Origin: Micrococcales bacterium UBA2465
GTDB lineage: Bacteria > Actinomycetota > Actinomycetes > Actinomycetales > Microbacteriaceae
Direction of reading: 5' to 3'
NCBI GenBank assembly: GCA_002342255.1
Contig: DDPP01000008.1
Span: 1 to 13,455, forward strand
DNA: 13,455 bases
Of this stretch, positions 1-7,230 are shown one piece after another. The notes beneath the pieces are model-generated. The model did no database searches. It saw only the letters and a program-made list of their open reading frames with translations, and had not been told where the DNA came from. The position numbers were made by a program, and so were the translations under genes. How positions within the stretch are numbered: position 1 is the first letter of the stretch; each line of letters starts with the position of its first letter.

Positions 1-431
1 CCAGCTGTTCCTTCAACTTCTTCGTGACCTTCGTGACCGATCAGAAGAATGTCATAGTCTTCACTAGCAAATCGTTGGACTTCCCGATGCACCTTAGTTA
101 CCAGCGGGCAAGTGGCATCAATTGTGTTCAAGTTACGCTCTTGGGCAGCCTGCACCACAGCTGGGCTAACCCCGTGGGCGGAAAAGACCAAGATTGCACC
201 TTCTGGCACCTCGTCGACCTCGTTTACGAAGATTGCTCCGCGTTGTTGAAGGGCAGATACTACGTGCTTGTTATGGACTATCTCCTTGCGCACATAGACC
301 GGTGAACCGTGAAGATCTAGAGCCTTTTCCACCGCGATAACGGCACGGTCCACTCCCGCGCAGTATCCGCGCGGAGCTGCCAAAAGCACTCTTTTGTGTC
401 GGTTCTCGGAAGTATTCTGGATGGTAGTCAC
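1..431 (-). CDS. ispH: 4-hydroxy-3-methylbut-2-enyl diphosphate reductase (IspH/LytB), 5' part only
   Basis: IspH is the last enzyme of the non-mevalonate (MEP) pathway. It reduces HMBPP to IPP and DMAPP with a 4Fe-4S cluster. About 143 residues are visible before the window edge cuts off the rest. Seen: [12 protein letters not shown] near residues 15-26, with the first cluster cysteine at C24; H53 in IVHNKH; H86 in SAHGVSP; C108 in DATCPLVTK; and HEGHEE with H136 and E138. All of these sit at a constant offset of 12 from the E. coli active-site residues as I recall them. The third cysteine lies outside the window. I chose GTG at 429-431 because an in-frame TAG lies four codons upstream and no ATG precedes the conserved core. 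There is no Shine-Dalgarno, but TAGACT lies 6 nt upstream, so the mRNA is probably leaderless. The gene is divergent from xseA. Confidence 0.96.
   Translation of the reverse strand, partial: MTTIQNTSENRHKRVLLAAPRGYCAGVDRAVIAVEKALDLHGSPVYVRKEIVHNKHVVSALQQRGAIFVNEVDEVPEGAILVFSAHGVSPAVVQAAQERNLNTIDATCPLVTKVHREVQRFASEDYDILLIGHEGHEEVEGTA
413..418 (+). promoter_or_regulatory. Candidate -10 of the xseA operon, inside the ispH 5' coding region
   Basis: TATTCT would place the transcription start near 425 and give a leader of about 35 nt that includes the AAGGAG ribosome binding site. The gap between ispH and xseA is too short for a separate plus-strand promoter with a leader, so the promoter probably lies within the first codons of ispH. 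No good -35 match is seen, so this is a weak, position-based call. Confidence 0.3.
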
Positions 432-437
432 CTGATA

Positions 438-443
438 AGTCTA
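438..443 (-). promoter_or_regulatory. -10 element of ispH, probable leaderless promoter
   Basis: On the minus strand TAGACT is followed by 6 nt (TATCAG) and then the GTG start codon of ispH. It fits TANNNT at the distance expected if transcription begins at or next to the start codon. No convincing -35 hexamer is seen. The same geometry recurs at five other starts in the window, which raises confidence. The element lies in the 27-bp gap between the ispH and xseA start codons and sits just upstream of the xseA ribosome binding site. Confidence 0.5.
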
Positions 444-446
444 ACC

Positions 447-452
447 AAGGAG
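447..452 (+). promoter_or_regulatory. Ribosome binding site that decides the xseA start
   Basis: AAGGAG lies 6 nt before TTG at 459-461. This is the strongest Shine-Dalgarno match in the window. It favours the TTG over the in-frame ATG at 396, which would lie 35 nt inside ispH and has no comparable site. Confidence 0.75.
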
Positions 453-458
453 TGGTCA

Positions 459-1673
459 TTGAATACTGTTGCTGAAATCGGCAAAGATCCTGACCATCCG
501 TTTACGGTTGCCCAGCTAAGTCAGCGAATCTCTGATGCGATTGGCAAGTGGGGTTCTGCCTGGGTTGAAGGCGAGATTATCAAGTTCCAACACAAATCTG
601 GTGGGCACGCTTACCCAAACTTGAGAGATTTGAATACTGGCGCAACAATTCCACTAGTCATTTTCAATAATGTCTTGGTTTCTTCCGGTGAAGAATTCCA
701 GGATGGCGATCGGGTGCTAGTAAACGGAGTTATGGATTATTACATCCCAGGCGGAAAGTTGAGCCTGAAAGTATCCGCCATTAAGAAAATAGGTCTCGGT
801 GTATTAATGGCTGAGATTGAAGCGCTGAGAGCAAAGATCCATGCCGAAGGCCTATCTGATCCTTTGAAGAAAAAGAAGCTTCCTTTCCTACCAAACGCCA
901 TTGGTCTTATTACCGCTAGCAACAGCGATGCAGAAAAAGATGTCAGACAAAATGTTGCTCTACGTTGGCCTGAAGCCGTAATCAAAATGATTAGCGTTTC
1001 AGTGCAGGGTCCTGAATGCCCACCAACAGTAATTGCAGCTCTTGAGAAGATGAATAAAGATCCAGAAGTAGACGTAATCATAATTGCCAGAGGTGGGGGC
1101 GGCTTCCTAGATTTAGTTGGCTTTAGCGATGAAGCTTTAGTTCGAGCAGTAGCTGCTTCAAAGAAGCCGGTTATATCTGCCATTGGTCACGAAAATGACC
1201 GACCGATTATTGATGAAGTTGCTGACCTCAGAGCATCAACTCCAACAGATGCGGCTAAACGAGTAGTTCCAGATGTCGTTGAAGAACGTCGAAAGATTCA
1301 TGAAGCTTTGGATCGGATGAAAAACCGGATTTCGCATTTCATCAACTCGCAGGTAACTCTGGTGCAACAGATAAGAATGCATCCGATGCTGAAAGACCCC
1401 CATGCCTATTTGGACCAGAGAAATGACGAATTGGTCAGAACACTATCTGACCTTCGAGACCGCATGGACTATCGAATCGAAAAGCAAACCGCTGAAATCA
1501 AAGCCAGTAGCAATCTGCTTAGATCGCTATCGCCGCAAAGCACCCTAGACCGCGGCTATTCAGTAGTTCGAGACGATTCTGGAGCTGTGATTACTGATTC
1601 GGCTGAAGCCAAGCCCGGTAGCACCCTAAAAATCACCCTGGCTAAGGGTGAACTGAACGCAACAACTAACTAG
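459..1673 (+). CDS. xseA: Exodeoxyribonuclease VII large subunit
   Basis: This is the large, catalytic subunit of exonuclease VII, which degrades single-stranded DNA from either end in repair and recombination. The product is 404 aa from TTG 459. An N-terminal OB fold covers about residues 14-110, including FTVAQLSQRI and WVEGEI. The catalytic domain runs from about 115 to 270, and a helical XseB-binding coiled-coil region runs to about 365. D161, R211, H244 and D247 sit at a constant +6 offset from the E. coli catalytic residues D155, R205, H238 and D241. The usual RGGGSxEDL motif reads RGGGGFLDL here, a local departure, but the catalytic residues remain. The gene is 19 nt upstream of xseB and starts the probable xseA-xseB-DUF4245-carbonic anhydrase-fumC operon. 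Confidence 0.96.
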   Translation: MNTVAEIGKDPDHPFTVAQLSQRISDAIGKWGSAWVEGEIIKFQHKSGGHAYPNLRDLNTGATIPLVIFNNVLVSSGEEFQDGDRVLVNGVMDYYIPGGKLSLKVSAIKKIGLGVLMAEIEALRAKIHAEGLSDPLKKKKLPFLPNAIGLITASNSDAEKDVRQNVALRWPEAVIKMISVSVQGPECPPTVIAALEKMNKDPEVDVIIIARGGGGFLDLVGFSDEALVRAVAASKKPVISAIGHENDRPIIDEVADLRASTPTDAAKRVVPDVVEERRKIHEALDRMKNRISHFINSQVTLVQQIRMHPMLKDPHAYLDQRNDELVRTLSDLRDRMDYRIEKQTAEIKASSNLLRSLSPQSTLDRGYSVVRDDSGAVITDSAEAKPGSTLKITLAKGELNATTN

Positions 1674-1692
1674 CGATTAAACTGGAGTAATA

Positions 1693-1908
1693 ATGAGTGA
1701 AAATAACAGTGACATTGAGAAAATGACCTACGAGCAGGCTCGTGATGAGTTGACTAAGGTTTTGGGGCAACTTGAAGCTGGTTCAGTTACTCTGGACCAA
1801 TCCATGGCACTTTGGCAGCGCGGAGAGCTGCTAGCTCAAAAATGTGAGCAGTGGCTTGCTGGTGCCCGAGCAAAACTTGATGAAGTTTTGAAAGAAAAGA
1901 AAGACTAA
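1693..1908 (+). CDS. xseB: Exodeoxyribonuclease VII small subunit
   Basis: This 71-aa protein has the family pattern of two helices: MTYEQARDELTKVLGQLEAG, then SVTLDQSMALWQRGELLAQKC. XseB forms the multi-copy small subunit bound along the XseA coiled coil and is needed for a working exonuclease VII. Its length is normal for the family. ATG 1693 has GGAG at 1684-1687 with a 5-nt spacer. The gene follows xseA on the same strand, and the stop at 1906-1908 is 4 nt before the next gene, so co-transcription is very likely. Confidence 0.95.
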   Translation: MSENNSDIEKMTYEQARDELTKVLGQLEAGSVTLDQSMALWQRGELLAQKCEQWLAGARAKLDEVLKEKKD

Positions 1909-1912
1909 CTAA

Positions 1913-2482
1913 TTGAGCGATTCTGCGGCTAAGCATCGAGCAAGACAAACTGTTGTCAACCTGGTGCTGGCCCTAGCCGCTTGTGTGATTGCGGTGGTCT
2001 TGATTGTTATCTCAGTTCCTAGAGATGAATCAAATCGAATCAAAGCAGTTGAATATTCGAAGATTGTTGCCGAAGCCAAGACTTCAACAAATTTAGATTT
2101 GATTAGCATCAATCCAATTTCTGGTTGGTGGTGTAATTTGGCTAATTTGAAAACGGCGAGCAGCGATGGCGTGCAGCAGTTTGAAGCTGGATTTGTCGGA
2201 TCAGATGTTAAATACATTGGATACACTCAAGCTTTTTCAGCTAATGCAACTTGGTTGGCATTCAAGCTGGGTAAAACTACAATTACAGGAACTTATAAAA
2301 CTTGGGATATTTATCAAGCAGTAATTCCAAATGACCCTAAACAAACCATGGATTACATCATGGTTCACAAATACGGTAATGAGAACTACGTTTTGCTATA
2401 CGGGGTAGCCGACCAATCTGATTTTGAATCATTTGCGGATGAGATCACCAACCGATTAAGCGCGAATACATCAAATGATTAG
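1913..2482 (+). CDS. DUF4245-type single-pass membrane protein of unknown function
   Basis: This 189-aa protein has a short basic N-terminus (KHRARQ), one membrane segment at about residues 14-35 (rich in V, L, A and I), then PRDESNRI and an extracellular or periplasmic-side domain of about 150 residues. The pattern, including the GWW motif near residue 70, matches my recollection of DUF4245 proteins, which in Actinobacteria often lie next to xseB and the fumarase gene, as here. No function is known to me. The TTG at 1913 is the only reasonable start: there is no Met before the membrane segment and the gene begins 4 nt after xseB. The Shine-Dalgarno is poor, so translational coupling to xseB is plausible. 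Its 3' end overlaps the next gene by 8 nt. Confidence 0.8.
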   Translation: MSDSAAKHRARQTVVNLVLALAACVIAVVLIVISVPRDESNRIKAVEYSKIVAEAKTSTNLDLISINPISGWWCNLANLKTASSDGVQQFEAGFVGSDVKYIGYTQAFSANATWLAFKLGKTTITGTYKTWDIYQAVIPNDPKQTMDYIMVHKYGNENYVLLYGVADQSDFESFADEITNRLSANTSND

Positions 2483-3095
2483 ACCAAAGAATCCCATTCA
2501 GGCATGGCATGCACTTGTCGAAGGAAACCATCGATTCGTCAGTGGTGCTCCTGCTCACCCAAGGCAAGACATTGATCAGCTGGCTGGCCAGGCAGAAAAA
2601 CAGAAGCCATTTGCAGCACTGTTTGGTTGCTCAGACTCAAGGCTTTCTGCAGAAATCATCTTTGATGTCGGTCTTGGCGACCTCTTTGTGGTTCGAAATG
2701 CTGGCCAGGTGATTGCCGAAACTATCCTTGGTTCCCTGGAGTATGCAGTTGAAGTCTTGGAGGTTCCGCTTATCTTGGTCTTAGGGCACGATGAATGCGG
2801 TGCGATTAGGGCAACCATGGATGCCAACGAAGGCAAGCTGCAGGCCAATGGCGAATACATCCATAACCTAGTGGACCGGATAACACCTACCCTGCTTGAA
2901 GCTAAGGCCCAGGGCTTCCATGAGATTGACGAGATTACCGACTTGCACGTACGTGAGACTATTGCGGAAATGATTTCCAGATCTGACCTCATTCAAAACC
3001 GCATCGAATCGGGTAAATTGGCAGTTGTTGGTGCCAATTATGTTCTAGAACTGGGTGAAGTTCACCAAATCCAAGCTGTTGGAAACATCGACTGA
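2475..3095 (+). CDS. Beta-class carbonic anhydrase
   Basis: This 206-aa zinc enzyme interconverts CO2 and bicarbonate, supplying bicarbonate for carboxylases or helping pH balance. Zinc ligands and the Asp-Arg dyad are visible: C52, D54 and R56 in FGCSDSRLS, then H105 and C108 in GHDECGA. The N-terminus ([18 protein letters not shown]) is the usual helix for this class, which supports the ATG at 2475. No signal peptide is seen, so the protein is cytosolic. The start codon overlaps the end of the DUF4245 gene by 8 nt and has no clear Shine-Dalgarno, which implies coupled translation. fumC begins 25 nt downstream. Confidence 0.94.
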   Translation: MIRPKNPIQAWHALVEGNHRFVSGAPAHPRQDIDQLAGQAEKQKPFAALFGCSDSRLSAEIIFDVGLGDLFVVRNAGQVIAETILGSLEYAVEVLEVPLILVLGHDECGAIRATMDANEGKLQANGEYIHNLVDRITPTLLEAKAQGFHEIDEITDLHVRETIAEMISRSDLIQNRIESGKLAVVGANYVLELGEVHQIQAVGNID

Positions 3096-3120
3096 ATACT
3101 TAATAGTAAAGAGGGCAAAA

Positions 3121-4506
3121 ATGGAATACCGCATCGAACACGACACCATGGGTGAAGTAAAGGTCCCAGTAAACGCGCTGTATGCAGCACAAACCGCAAG
3201 AGCAGTTGAGAACTTTCCTATCAGCGGGACAACCCTAGAACGTCAGCACATTGCGGCTCTTGCCCAGATAAAAAAAGCAGCAGCCCTAGCCAATGCCAAG
3301 CTCGGTGTATTAAGCCAAGAGATTGCAGATGCTATCGCCAAAGCTGCCGATGAGGTTATTGCTGGAAAGCATGACACTGAATTCCCAGTAGATATCTTCC
3401 AAACTGGTTCCGGCACCTCTTCAAACATGAACATGAACGAAGTTCTTGGAACTATTGCTTCAAATCATCTCGGAAGCAAAGTTCACCCAAACGACCATGT
3501 AAATGCTTCTCAGTCTTCCAACGACGTATTTCCGACCTCTGTCCATCTAGCGGTTACCAGCGCGCTGATTCATGATCTATTGCCAGCACTGGACCAGCTA
3601 GCCAAAGCTTTAGAAGAAAAAGCCGTTGCTTGGGACAAAGTAGTGAAAGCTGGTCGGACACACCTAATGGATGCAACTCCGGTAACTCTTGGTCAGGAGT
3701 TCGGTGGCTACGCAGCCCAAATTAGATACGCCATCGAAAGAATCGAAGCGGCCATTCCAAGAACAGCTGAGGTCCCACTCGGCGGGACAGCAGTTGGAAC
3801 CGGTATTAACACCCCTAAAGGTTTCCCTCAGGAAGTAATCAGACTGTTGGCTGAACAAACTAAACTTCCTATCACTGAAGCAAGAAATCACTTTGAAGCT
3901 CAGGGTGCAAGAGATGGACTTGTTGAAGCATCTGGAGCACTAAGAGTTTTGGCAGTTAGCGTCACCAAAATTTGTAATGATCTACGTTGGATGGGTTCTG
4001 GACCAAACGCAGGTTTAGGTGAAATTGCTATTCCAGATCTGCAACCGGGATCTTCAATCATGCCTGGCAAAGTAAACCCAGTTATTCCTGAAGCAGTAAT
4101 GATGGTGGTTGCCAGAGTTATCGGAAATGATGCAACAGTGGCTTGGGCTGGTGCAACCGGAAACTTTGAACTGAATGTTGCCATTCCAGTAATGGGAAAC
4201 TCACTTCTAGAATCAATTCGACTGTTATCAAATTCTTTGAGACTGTTAGCCGACAAAACTGTTATCGGACTTGAAGCCAATCAGGTAAGAGCTAGAGCCC
4301 TGGCTGAATCTTCACCTTCGATTGTTACCCCACTTAATAAATTCATCGGCTACGAAGCCGCGGCCAAGATAGCTAAGCACGCAGTTAAGAAAGGCATCAC
4401 TATTCGTGAGGCAACCATCGAGCTTGGTTATGTTGACGGTGAAAAGCTGACCATGGAGCAACTAGACACGGCCCTCGATGTTTTATCGATGACTTCACCT
4501 AATTAG
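3121..4506 (+). CDS. fumC: Class II fumarate hydratase
   Basis: Fumarase catalyses reversible hydration of fumarate to malate in the TCA cycle and acts as a cytosolic homotetramer without iron-sulfur cofactor. The product is 461 aa, normal length. Seen: the start [11 protein letters not shown] typical of the family, [14 protein letters not shown] (95-108), [17 protein letters not shown] (122-138), [10 protein letters not shown] with the catalytic-type H181, GGTAVGTG (221-228), and the signature [11 protein letters not shown] at 310-320. ATG 3121 is chosen over an in-frame ATG at 3055 because AGAGG at 3110-3114 precedes it and homology begins there; 3055 would lie inside the carbonic anhydrase gene. 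It is the last gene of the plus-strand run and overlaps the convergent prepilin peptidase gene by 8 nt. Confidence 0.97.
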   Translation: MEYRIEHDTMGEVKVPVNALYAAQTARAVENFPISGTTLERQHIAALAQIKKAAALANAKLGVLSQEIADAIAKAADEVIAGKHDTEFPVDIFQTGSGTSSNMNMNEVLGTIASNHLGSKVHPNDHVNASQSSNDVFPTSVHLAVTSALIHDLLPALDQLAKALEEKAVAWDKVVKAGRTHLMDATPVTLGQEFGGYAAQIRYAIERIEAAIPRTAEVPLGGTAVGTGINTPKGFPQEVIRLLAEQTKLPITEARNHFEAQGARDGLVEASGALRVLAVSVTKICNDLRWMGSGPNAGLGEIAIPDLQPGSSIMPGKVNPVIPEAVMMVVARVIGNDATVAWAGATGNFELNVAIPVMGNSLLESIRLLSNSLRLLADKTVIGLEANQVRARALAESSPSIVTPLNKFIGYEAAAKIAKHAVKKGITIREATIELGYVDGEKLTMEQLDTALDVLSMTSPN

Positions 4507-4978
4507 TAAAAGCCCAAACCGGCAAACAACAAATAAAGCTAAGCAAAAGATAAGGCCCGAGTGGAATGCTTTGGCCTAAGGTTGCTCTTCCTCTCATTAG
4601 CTGAAAAATAACTACCCCGAAAGCTAAAACAAAAGCCAAACCAAGAGCAACAAGTGAACCTACCGGTGAAAAGAAACCGAGGGTAAGAGCTAGTGCACTG
4701 GCTAACTTCACATCCCCCATGCCCAACCAGTCAAAGTAATTAGCCAATAGGCCGGCGATGAAGATTCCCAGTGCGAGCACTATGGCAAGTAAAAGTTGCA
4801 CCCAGTCTGCACCAACTAAAACAGCAATGCTTTGAGCTAAGAGCGCTATCGGGAATGCAGGTAGGACGATCCTGTTGGGTAGCCGATGCTCTCGAAGATC
4901 AATGACTGTCAGGGGTATTGCTGCAAACGCTAAATACAGGGCAGGTATTAGCGCGATTAGTGTTGACAGACTGGGCAC
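4499..4978 (-). CDS. A24-family prepilin peptidase (short, TadV/CpaA-like)
   Basis: This 159-aa polytopic membrane protein is rich in L, A, I and V. It carries both aspartates of the A24 aspartic peptidases: D27 in [10 protein letters not shown] and D89 in the GMGDVK motif. Such enzymes cleave the leader of type IV or Flp prepilins, or other type IV-like secreted proteins, at the inner face of the membrane. It lacks the N-terminal methyltransferase and cysteine region of full-length PilD, so it is the peptidase-only type. No pilus or secretion gene is visible nearby. The GTG start at 4976-4978 has no Shine-Dalgarno but a TAGTCT hexamer 6 nt upstream. Its 3' end overlaps fumC. The natural substrate cannot be told from this window. 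Confidence 0.86.
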   Translation of the reverse strand: MPSLSTLIALIPALYLAFAAIPLTVIDLREHRLPNRIVLPAFPIALLAQSIAVLVGADWVQLLLAIVLALGIFIAGLLANYFDWLGMGDVKLASALALTLGFFSPVGSLVALGLAFVLAFGVVIFQLMRGRATLGQSIPLGPYLLLSFICCLPVWAFTN

Positions 4979-4984
4979 CTAGAA

Positions 4985-4990
4985 AGACTA
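4985..4990 (-). promoter_or_regulatory. -10 element of the prepilin peptidase gene, probable leaderless promoter
   Basis: TAGTCT on the minus strand is followed by 6 nt (TTCTAG) and the GTG start. The spacing is identical to that at ispH and uppS, and the gene has no Shine-Dalgarno. The element lies just past a hairpin at the end of phoH, which supports separate transcription of the peptidase gene. Confidence 0.45.
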
Positions 4991-5006
4991 GGCAAATTGG
5001 AAAATA

Positions 5007-5040
5007 CTGCTGGAGTTATCCCCAACTAGTTATCCAGCAG
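5007..5040 (-). terminator. Hairpin across the phoH stop codon, candidate terminator
   Basis: CTGCTGGA (5007-5014) and TCCAGCAG (5033-5040) form a perfect 8-bp inverted repeat with an 18-nt loop that contains the phoH stop codon. On the minus strand the stem is followed by TATTTTCC, a short and imperfect T-rich run. It could end phoH transcription before the peptidase promoter. The long loop and weak U-tract make it a marginal terminator. Confidence 0.4.
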
Positions 5041-6378
5041 GCTGGTGACCATATCGGCAATTGGCGAACGCTCTGATCTAGTCAAAGTCAGGTGGGCAAA
5101 TAGCTGTTGACCTTTCAAGGCTTCAATGACCGAGGCAACTCCGTCATGGCGACCAACTCTCAGGTTGTCTCTCTGGGCAACATCGTGAGTGAGAATTACT
5201 CTTGAGTTTTGACCGATACGTGAAAGAACTGTTAGCAAAACATTTCTCTCCAGTGATTGAGCTTCATCAACAATGACGAAAGCATCGTGCAATGATCTGC
5301 CTCGAATATGGGTAAGCGGCAAAACCTCAAGGATTCCACGGTCGTTTATGTGTTCCAATACTTCCTTGCTAACCAAAGGACCGAGAGTATCAAAAACTGC
5401 TTGGGCCCAAGGGTTCATCTTCTCGGCTTCGGTTCCAGGTAGGTAACCCAGTTCTTGACCACCAACCGCATAAAGAGGTCTAAACACCATAATCTTTTTG
5501 TGAAGTCGACGCTCTAAAACAGCTTCTAATCCAGCACAAAGTGCAAGTGCTGATTTACCAGTTCCAGCGCGACCACCAAGCGAAACAATGCCAATTTCGT
5601 TATCTAGCAAAACATCAACAGCGAGTCTCTGTTCAGCGCTTCTTCCGTGAACACCAAATACTTCTCGATCTCCTCGAACTAGCTTCATCTTATGATCTGC
5701 GGTAACTCTACCCAGGGCAGAGCCTCGCTCAGAAGAAATAACCAGACCGCAGTTAACTGGTAAGTGCTTTACCCCAGGGTGCTCATAAACTTCAGCGTCA
5801 TAGAGTTCACTCATCTGATCTGCACTCATGGCGACTTCGTGGATACCGGTATAACCAGAATCAACAGCCATTTCGGCACGATACTCATCTGCGGTGAGAC
5901 CAAGAGCTGAGGCTTTTACTCTAAGTGGTAAATCTTTTGAAACAACTGTTACTGCAAAACCTTCGTTTGCAAGGTTGGCAGCTACTGCCAAAATTCTGGT
6001 GTCATTATCGCCAAGTTGGAAACCCACAGGAAGCACGTTTGTGTTGATGTGATTTAACTCAACTCTAAGTGTTCCGCCATCACCAACACTCACTGGGAAA
6101 TCTAGTCGCTCATGTTGCATGCGAAGATCATCGAGGTGTCTTAGCGCTTGTCTGGCGAAGTAACCAATCTCCGGGTCATGGCGCTTCTTTTCCAATTCAT
6201 TGATAACAATTATTGGAATAACAACTTCATGCTCAGCAAACCGGAATATCGCTTTTGGATCAGCAAGTAAAACTGAGGTGTCGATGACGAAAGTTTTAAT
6301 TTTGGTTTCGGATTTTGATTTTGTGGCCTTAGGGGTCGACTTTTCGGTCTTCACGATGTTGCTGCTCTTTGTGGCCAT
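5026..6378 (-). CDS. PhoH-like protein with N-terminal PIN domain (PhoH2 type)
   Basis: The 450-aa product begins with a Lys/Ser/Thr-rich, probably disordered tail (1-28). A PIN ribonuclease domain follows (about 29-165) with acidic residues D33 in VIDTSVLL, E61, D124 and D126 in GDNDTRI, and D149. The C-terminal part is a PhoH ATPase domain with Walker A GRAGTGKS (269-276), Walker B VIVDEAQ (368-374), and conserved [19 protein letters not shown] and [10 protein letters not shown]-PhoH proteins are reported to have RNA helicase and RNase activity; the exact cellular role is not settled. ATG 6378 has AGGAG five bases upstream. It lies 67 nt downstream of uppS on the same strand and may have its own promoter. 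Confidence 0.93.
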   Translation of the reverse strand: MATKSSNIVKTEKSTPKATKSKSETKIKTFVIDTSVLLADPKAIFRFAEHEVVIPIIVINELEKKRHDPEIGYFARQALRHLDDLRMQHERLDFPVSVGDGGTLRVELNHINTNVLPVGFQLGDNDTRILAVAANLANEGFAVTVVSKDLPLRVKASALGLTADEYRAEMAVDSGYTGIHEVAMSADQMSELYDAEVYEHPGVKHLPVNCGLVISSERGSALGRVTADHKMKLVRGDREVFGVHGRSAEQRLAVDVLLDNEIGIVSLGGRAGTGKSALALCAGLEAVLERRLHKKIMVFRPLYAVGGQELGYLPGTEAEKMNPWAQAVFDTLGPLVSKEVLEHINDRGILEVLPLTHIRGRSLHDAFVIVDEAQSLERNVLLTVLSRIGQNSRVILTHDVAQRDNLRVGRHDGVASVIEALKGQQLFAHLTLTRSERSPIADMVTSLLDN

Positions 6379-6396
6379 TAACGCTCCTGTTAAGCA

Positions 6397-6402
6397 ATAT
6401 TA
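6397..6402 (-). promoter_or_regulatory. Candidate -10 of phoH-like gene
   Basis: TAATAT on the minus strand lies in the 67-bp gap after uppS and about 18 nt before the phoH start codon. A start site near 6390 would leave a leader of about 12 nt that still contains the AGGAG ribosome binding site. No clear -35 is seen. Read-through from uppS is also possible. Confidence 0.4.
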
Positions 6403-6445
6403 GTTAGAGCGTATAACTAAACTTTCTAAGTCTTTGGCAACACGC

Positions 6446-7207
6446 CTAAGCACCAAAGCGTCTTCTTCGTGAACTAAATGCGCGAAGTGCGCGAAGGAAA
6501 TCCACTCTGCGAAAATCTGGCCAGAGTGCTTCTTCAAAATAAAGTTCGCTATTGCTTGACTGCCAAAGTAAAAAACCAGAGAGTCTTTGTTCACCAGAAG
6601 TTCTAATTATTAAATCCGGGTCTGGCTGTCCAGTGGTGTATAAGTGTTCGGTAATTAGTTCTGGAGTGAGCAAATTAGCTAACTGATCAATCGAGTGACC
6701 AGCTGCCGAGTGCTTCATCAAGAGTTGCTTCACAGCATCGGCAATCTCATGACGACCACCGTAAGCAACAGCAAGATTTACATGCAAACCCTCGAGCTCT
6801 TTAGTTGCCTCTTCTGCTGCTTCGAGGCTTTCTCTTAATCCTTCGGGAAGAACTGTTCTATCCCCAACCAGTCGAACCCGCCATTTTTTACTTTTAGCTA
6901 GATCTCTAGCCACCTCGCCAATAATGCGAAGCAGATCTTTTAGTTCATCTTCAGAGCGTTTAGTGAGATTGTCAATTGAAAGCATATATAAAGTAACTAC
7001 TGGGATACCCAAGTCATCACACCAGTTAAGAAACTCGTGAATCTTTCGACCACCAGCGGTGTGACCAACTTCAGCTTTAGCACCAAAGTTTTTTTCTGCC
7101 CATCTACGATTACCATCTAGCATCACAGCAACATGCTGAGGAAGTTCAGATTGATTGAAAGAGTTGAGGATTCCACGCTCGTAAACCCGATAGATAAGAT
7201 TGCGCAC
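6446..7207 (-). CDS. uppS: Cis-prenyltransferase (isoprenyl diphosphate synthase, UppS family, Rv1086-like)
   Basis: This 253-aa cytosolic enzyme condenses isopentenyl diphosphate onto an allylic primer to make Z-prenyl diphosphates, precursors of the lipid carrier for cell-wall synthesis. Seen: VAVMLDGNRRWA with the catalytic-type D31, the SIDNLTKRSEDEL region (77-89), YGGRHEI (149-155), and RTSGEQRLSGFLLWQ (202-216) followed by SELYF. The LDGNRRWA and SGFLLWQ forms resemble, from memory, the mycobacterial Rv1086 branch, which makes short-chain Z,E-farnesyl diphosphate, rather than the main UppS. Product chain length is therefore uncertain. The start is GTG at 7205-7207 with no Shine-Dalgarno. 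Only 23 bp separate it from the divergent hemolysin III gene, the same arrangement I recall for Rv1085c/Rv1086. Confidence 0.92.
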   Translation of the reverse strand: MRNLIYRVYERGILNSFNQSELPQHVAVMLDGNRRWAEKNFGAKAEVGHTAGGRKIHEFLNWCDDLGIPVVTLYMLSIDNLTKRSEDELKDLLRIIGEVARDLAKSKKWRVRLVGDRTVLPEGLRESLEAAEEATKELEGLHVNLAVAYGGRHEIADAVKQLLMKHSAAGHSIDQLANLLTPELITEHLYTTGQPDPDLIIRTSGEQRLSGFLLWQSSNSELYFEEALWPDFRRVDFLRALRAFSSRRRRFGA

Positions 7208-7230
7208 TGTTTAAGCGTATTGTTTATTCC
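7208..7230. promoter_or_regulatory. Divergent leaderless promoter pair between uppS and the hemolysin III gene
   Basis: The whole spacer is 23 bp. Minus strand: TACGCT (7214-7219), then 6 nt, then the uppS GTG. Plus strand: TATTGT (7218-7223), then 7 nt, then the ATG at 7231. Neither gene has a Shine-Dalgarno, so both mRNAs probably begin at the start codon. The two hexamers share bases 7218-7219, so simultaneous occupancy by two RNA polymerases looks impossible. No strong -35 is seen on either side; any -35 contacts would fall in the opposite gene's first codons. Confidence 0.5.

Noticed and set aside
396..458. In-frame upstream extension of xseA from ATG 396
   Set aside because: It would overlap ispH by 36 nt, has no ribosome binding site, and adds residues unlike the family. 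TTG 459 has AAGGAG at ideal spacing.
740..1183. 147-codon minus-strand open frame opposite xseA
   Set aside because: It runs antisense to a well-supported gene, with no recognisable domain and a composition explained by the xseA codons.
3055..3120. In-frame upstream extension of fumC from ATG 3055
   Set aside because: It lies within the carbonic anhydrase gene. Family homology starts at YRIEHD and AGAGG precedes ATG 3121.
3900..4280. 126-codon minus-strand open frame opposite fumC, and similar antisense frames opposite the carbonic anhydrase and ycaQ genes
   Set aside because: No family features and no ribosome binding sites; these are shadows of conserved genes.
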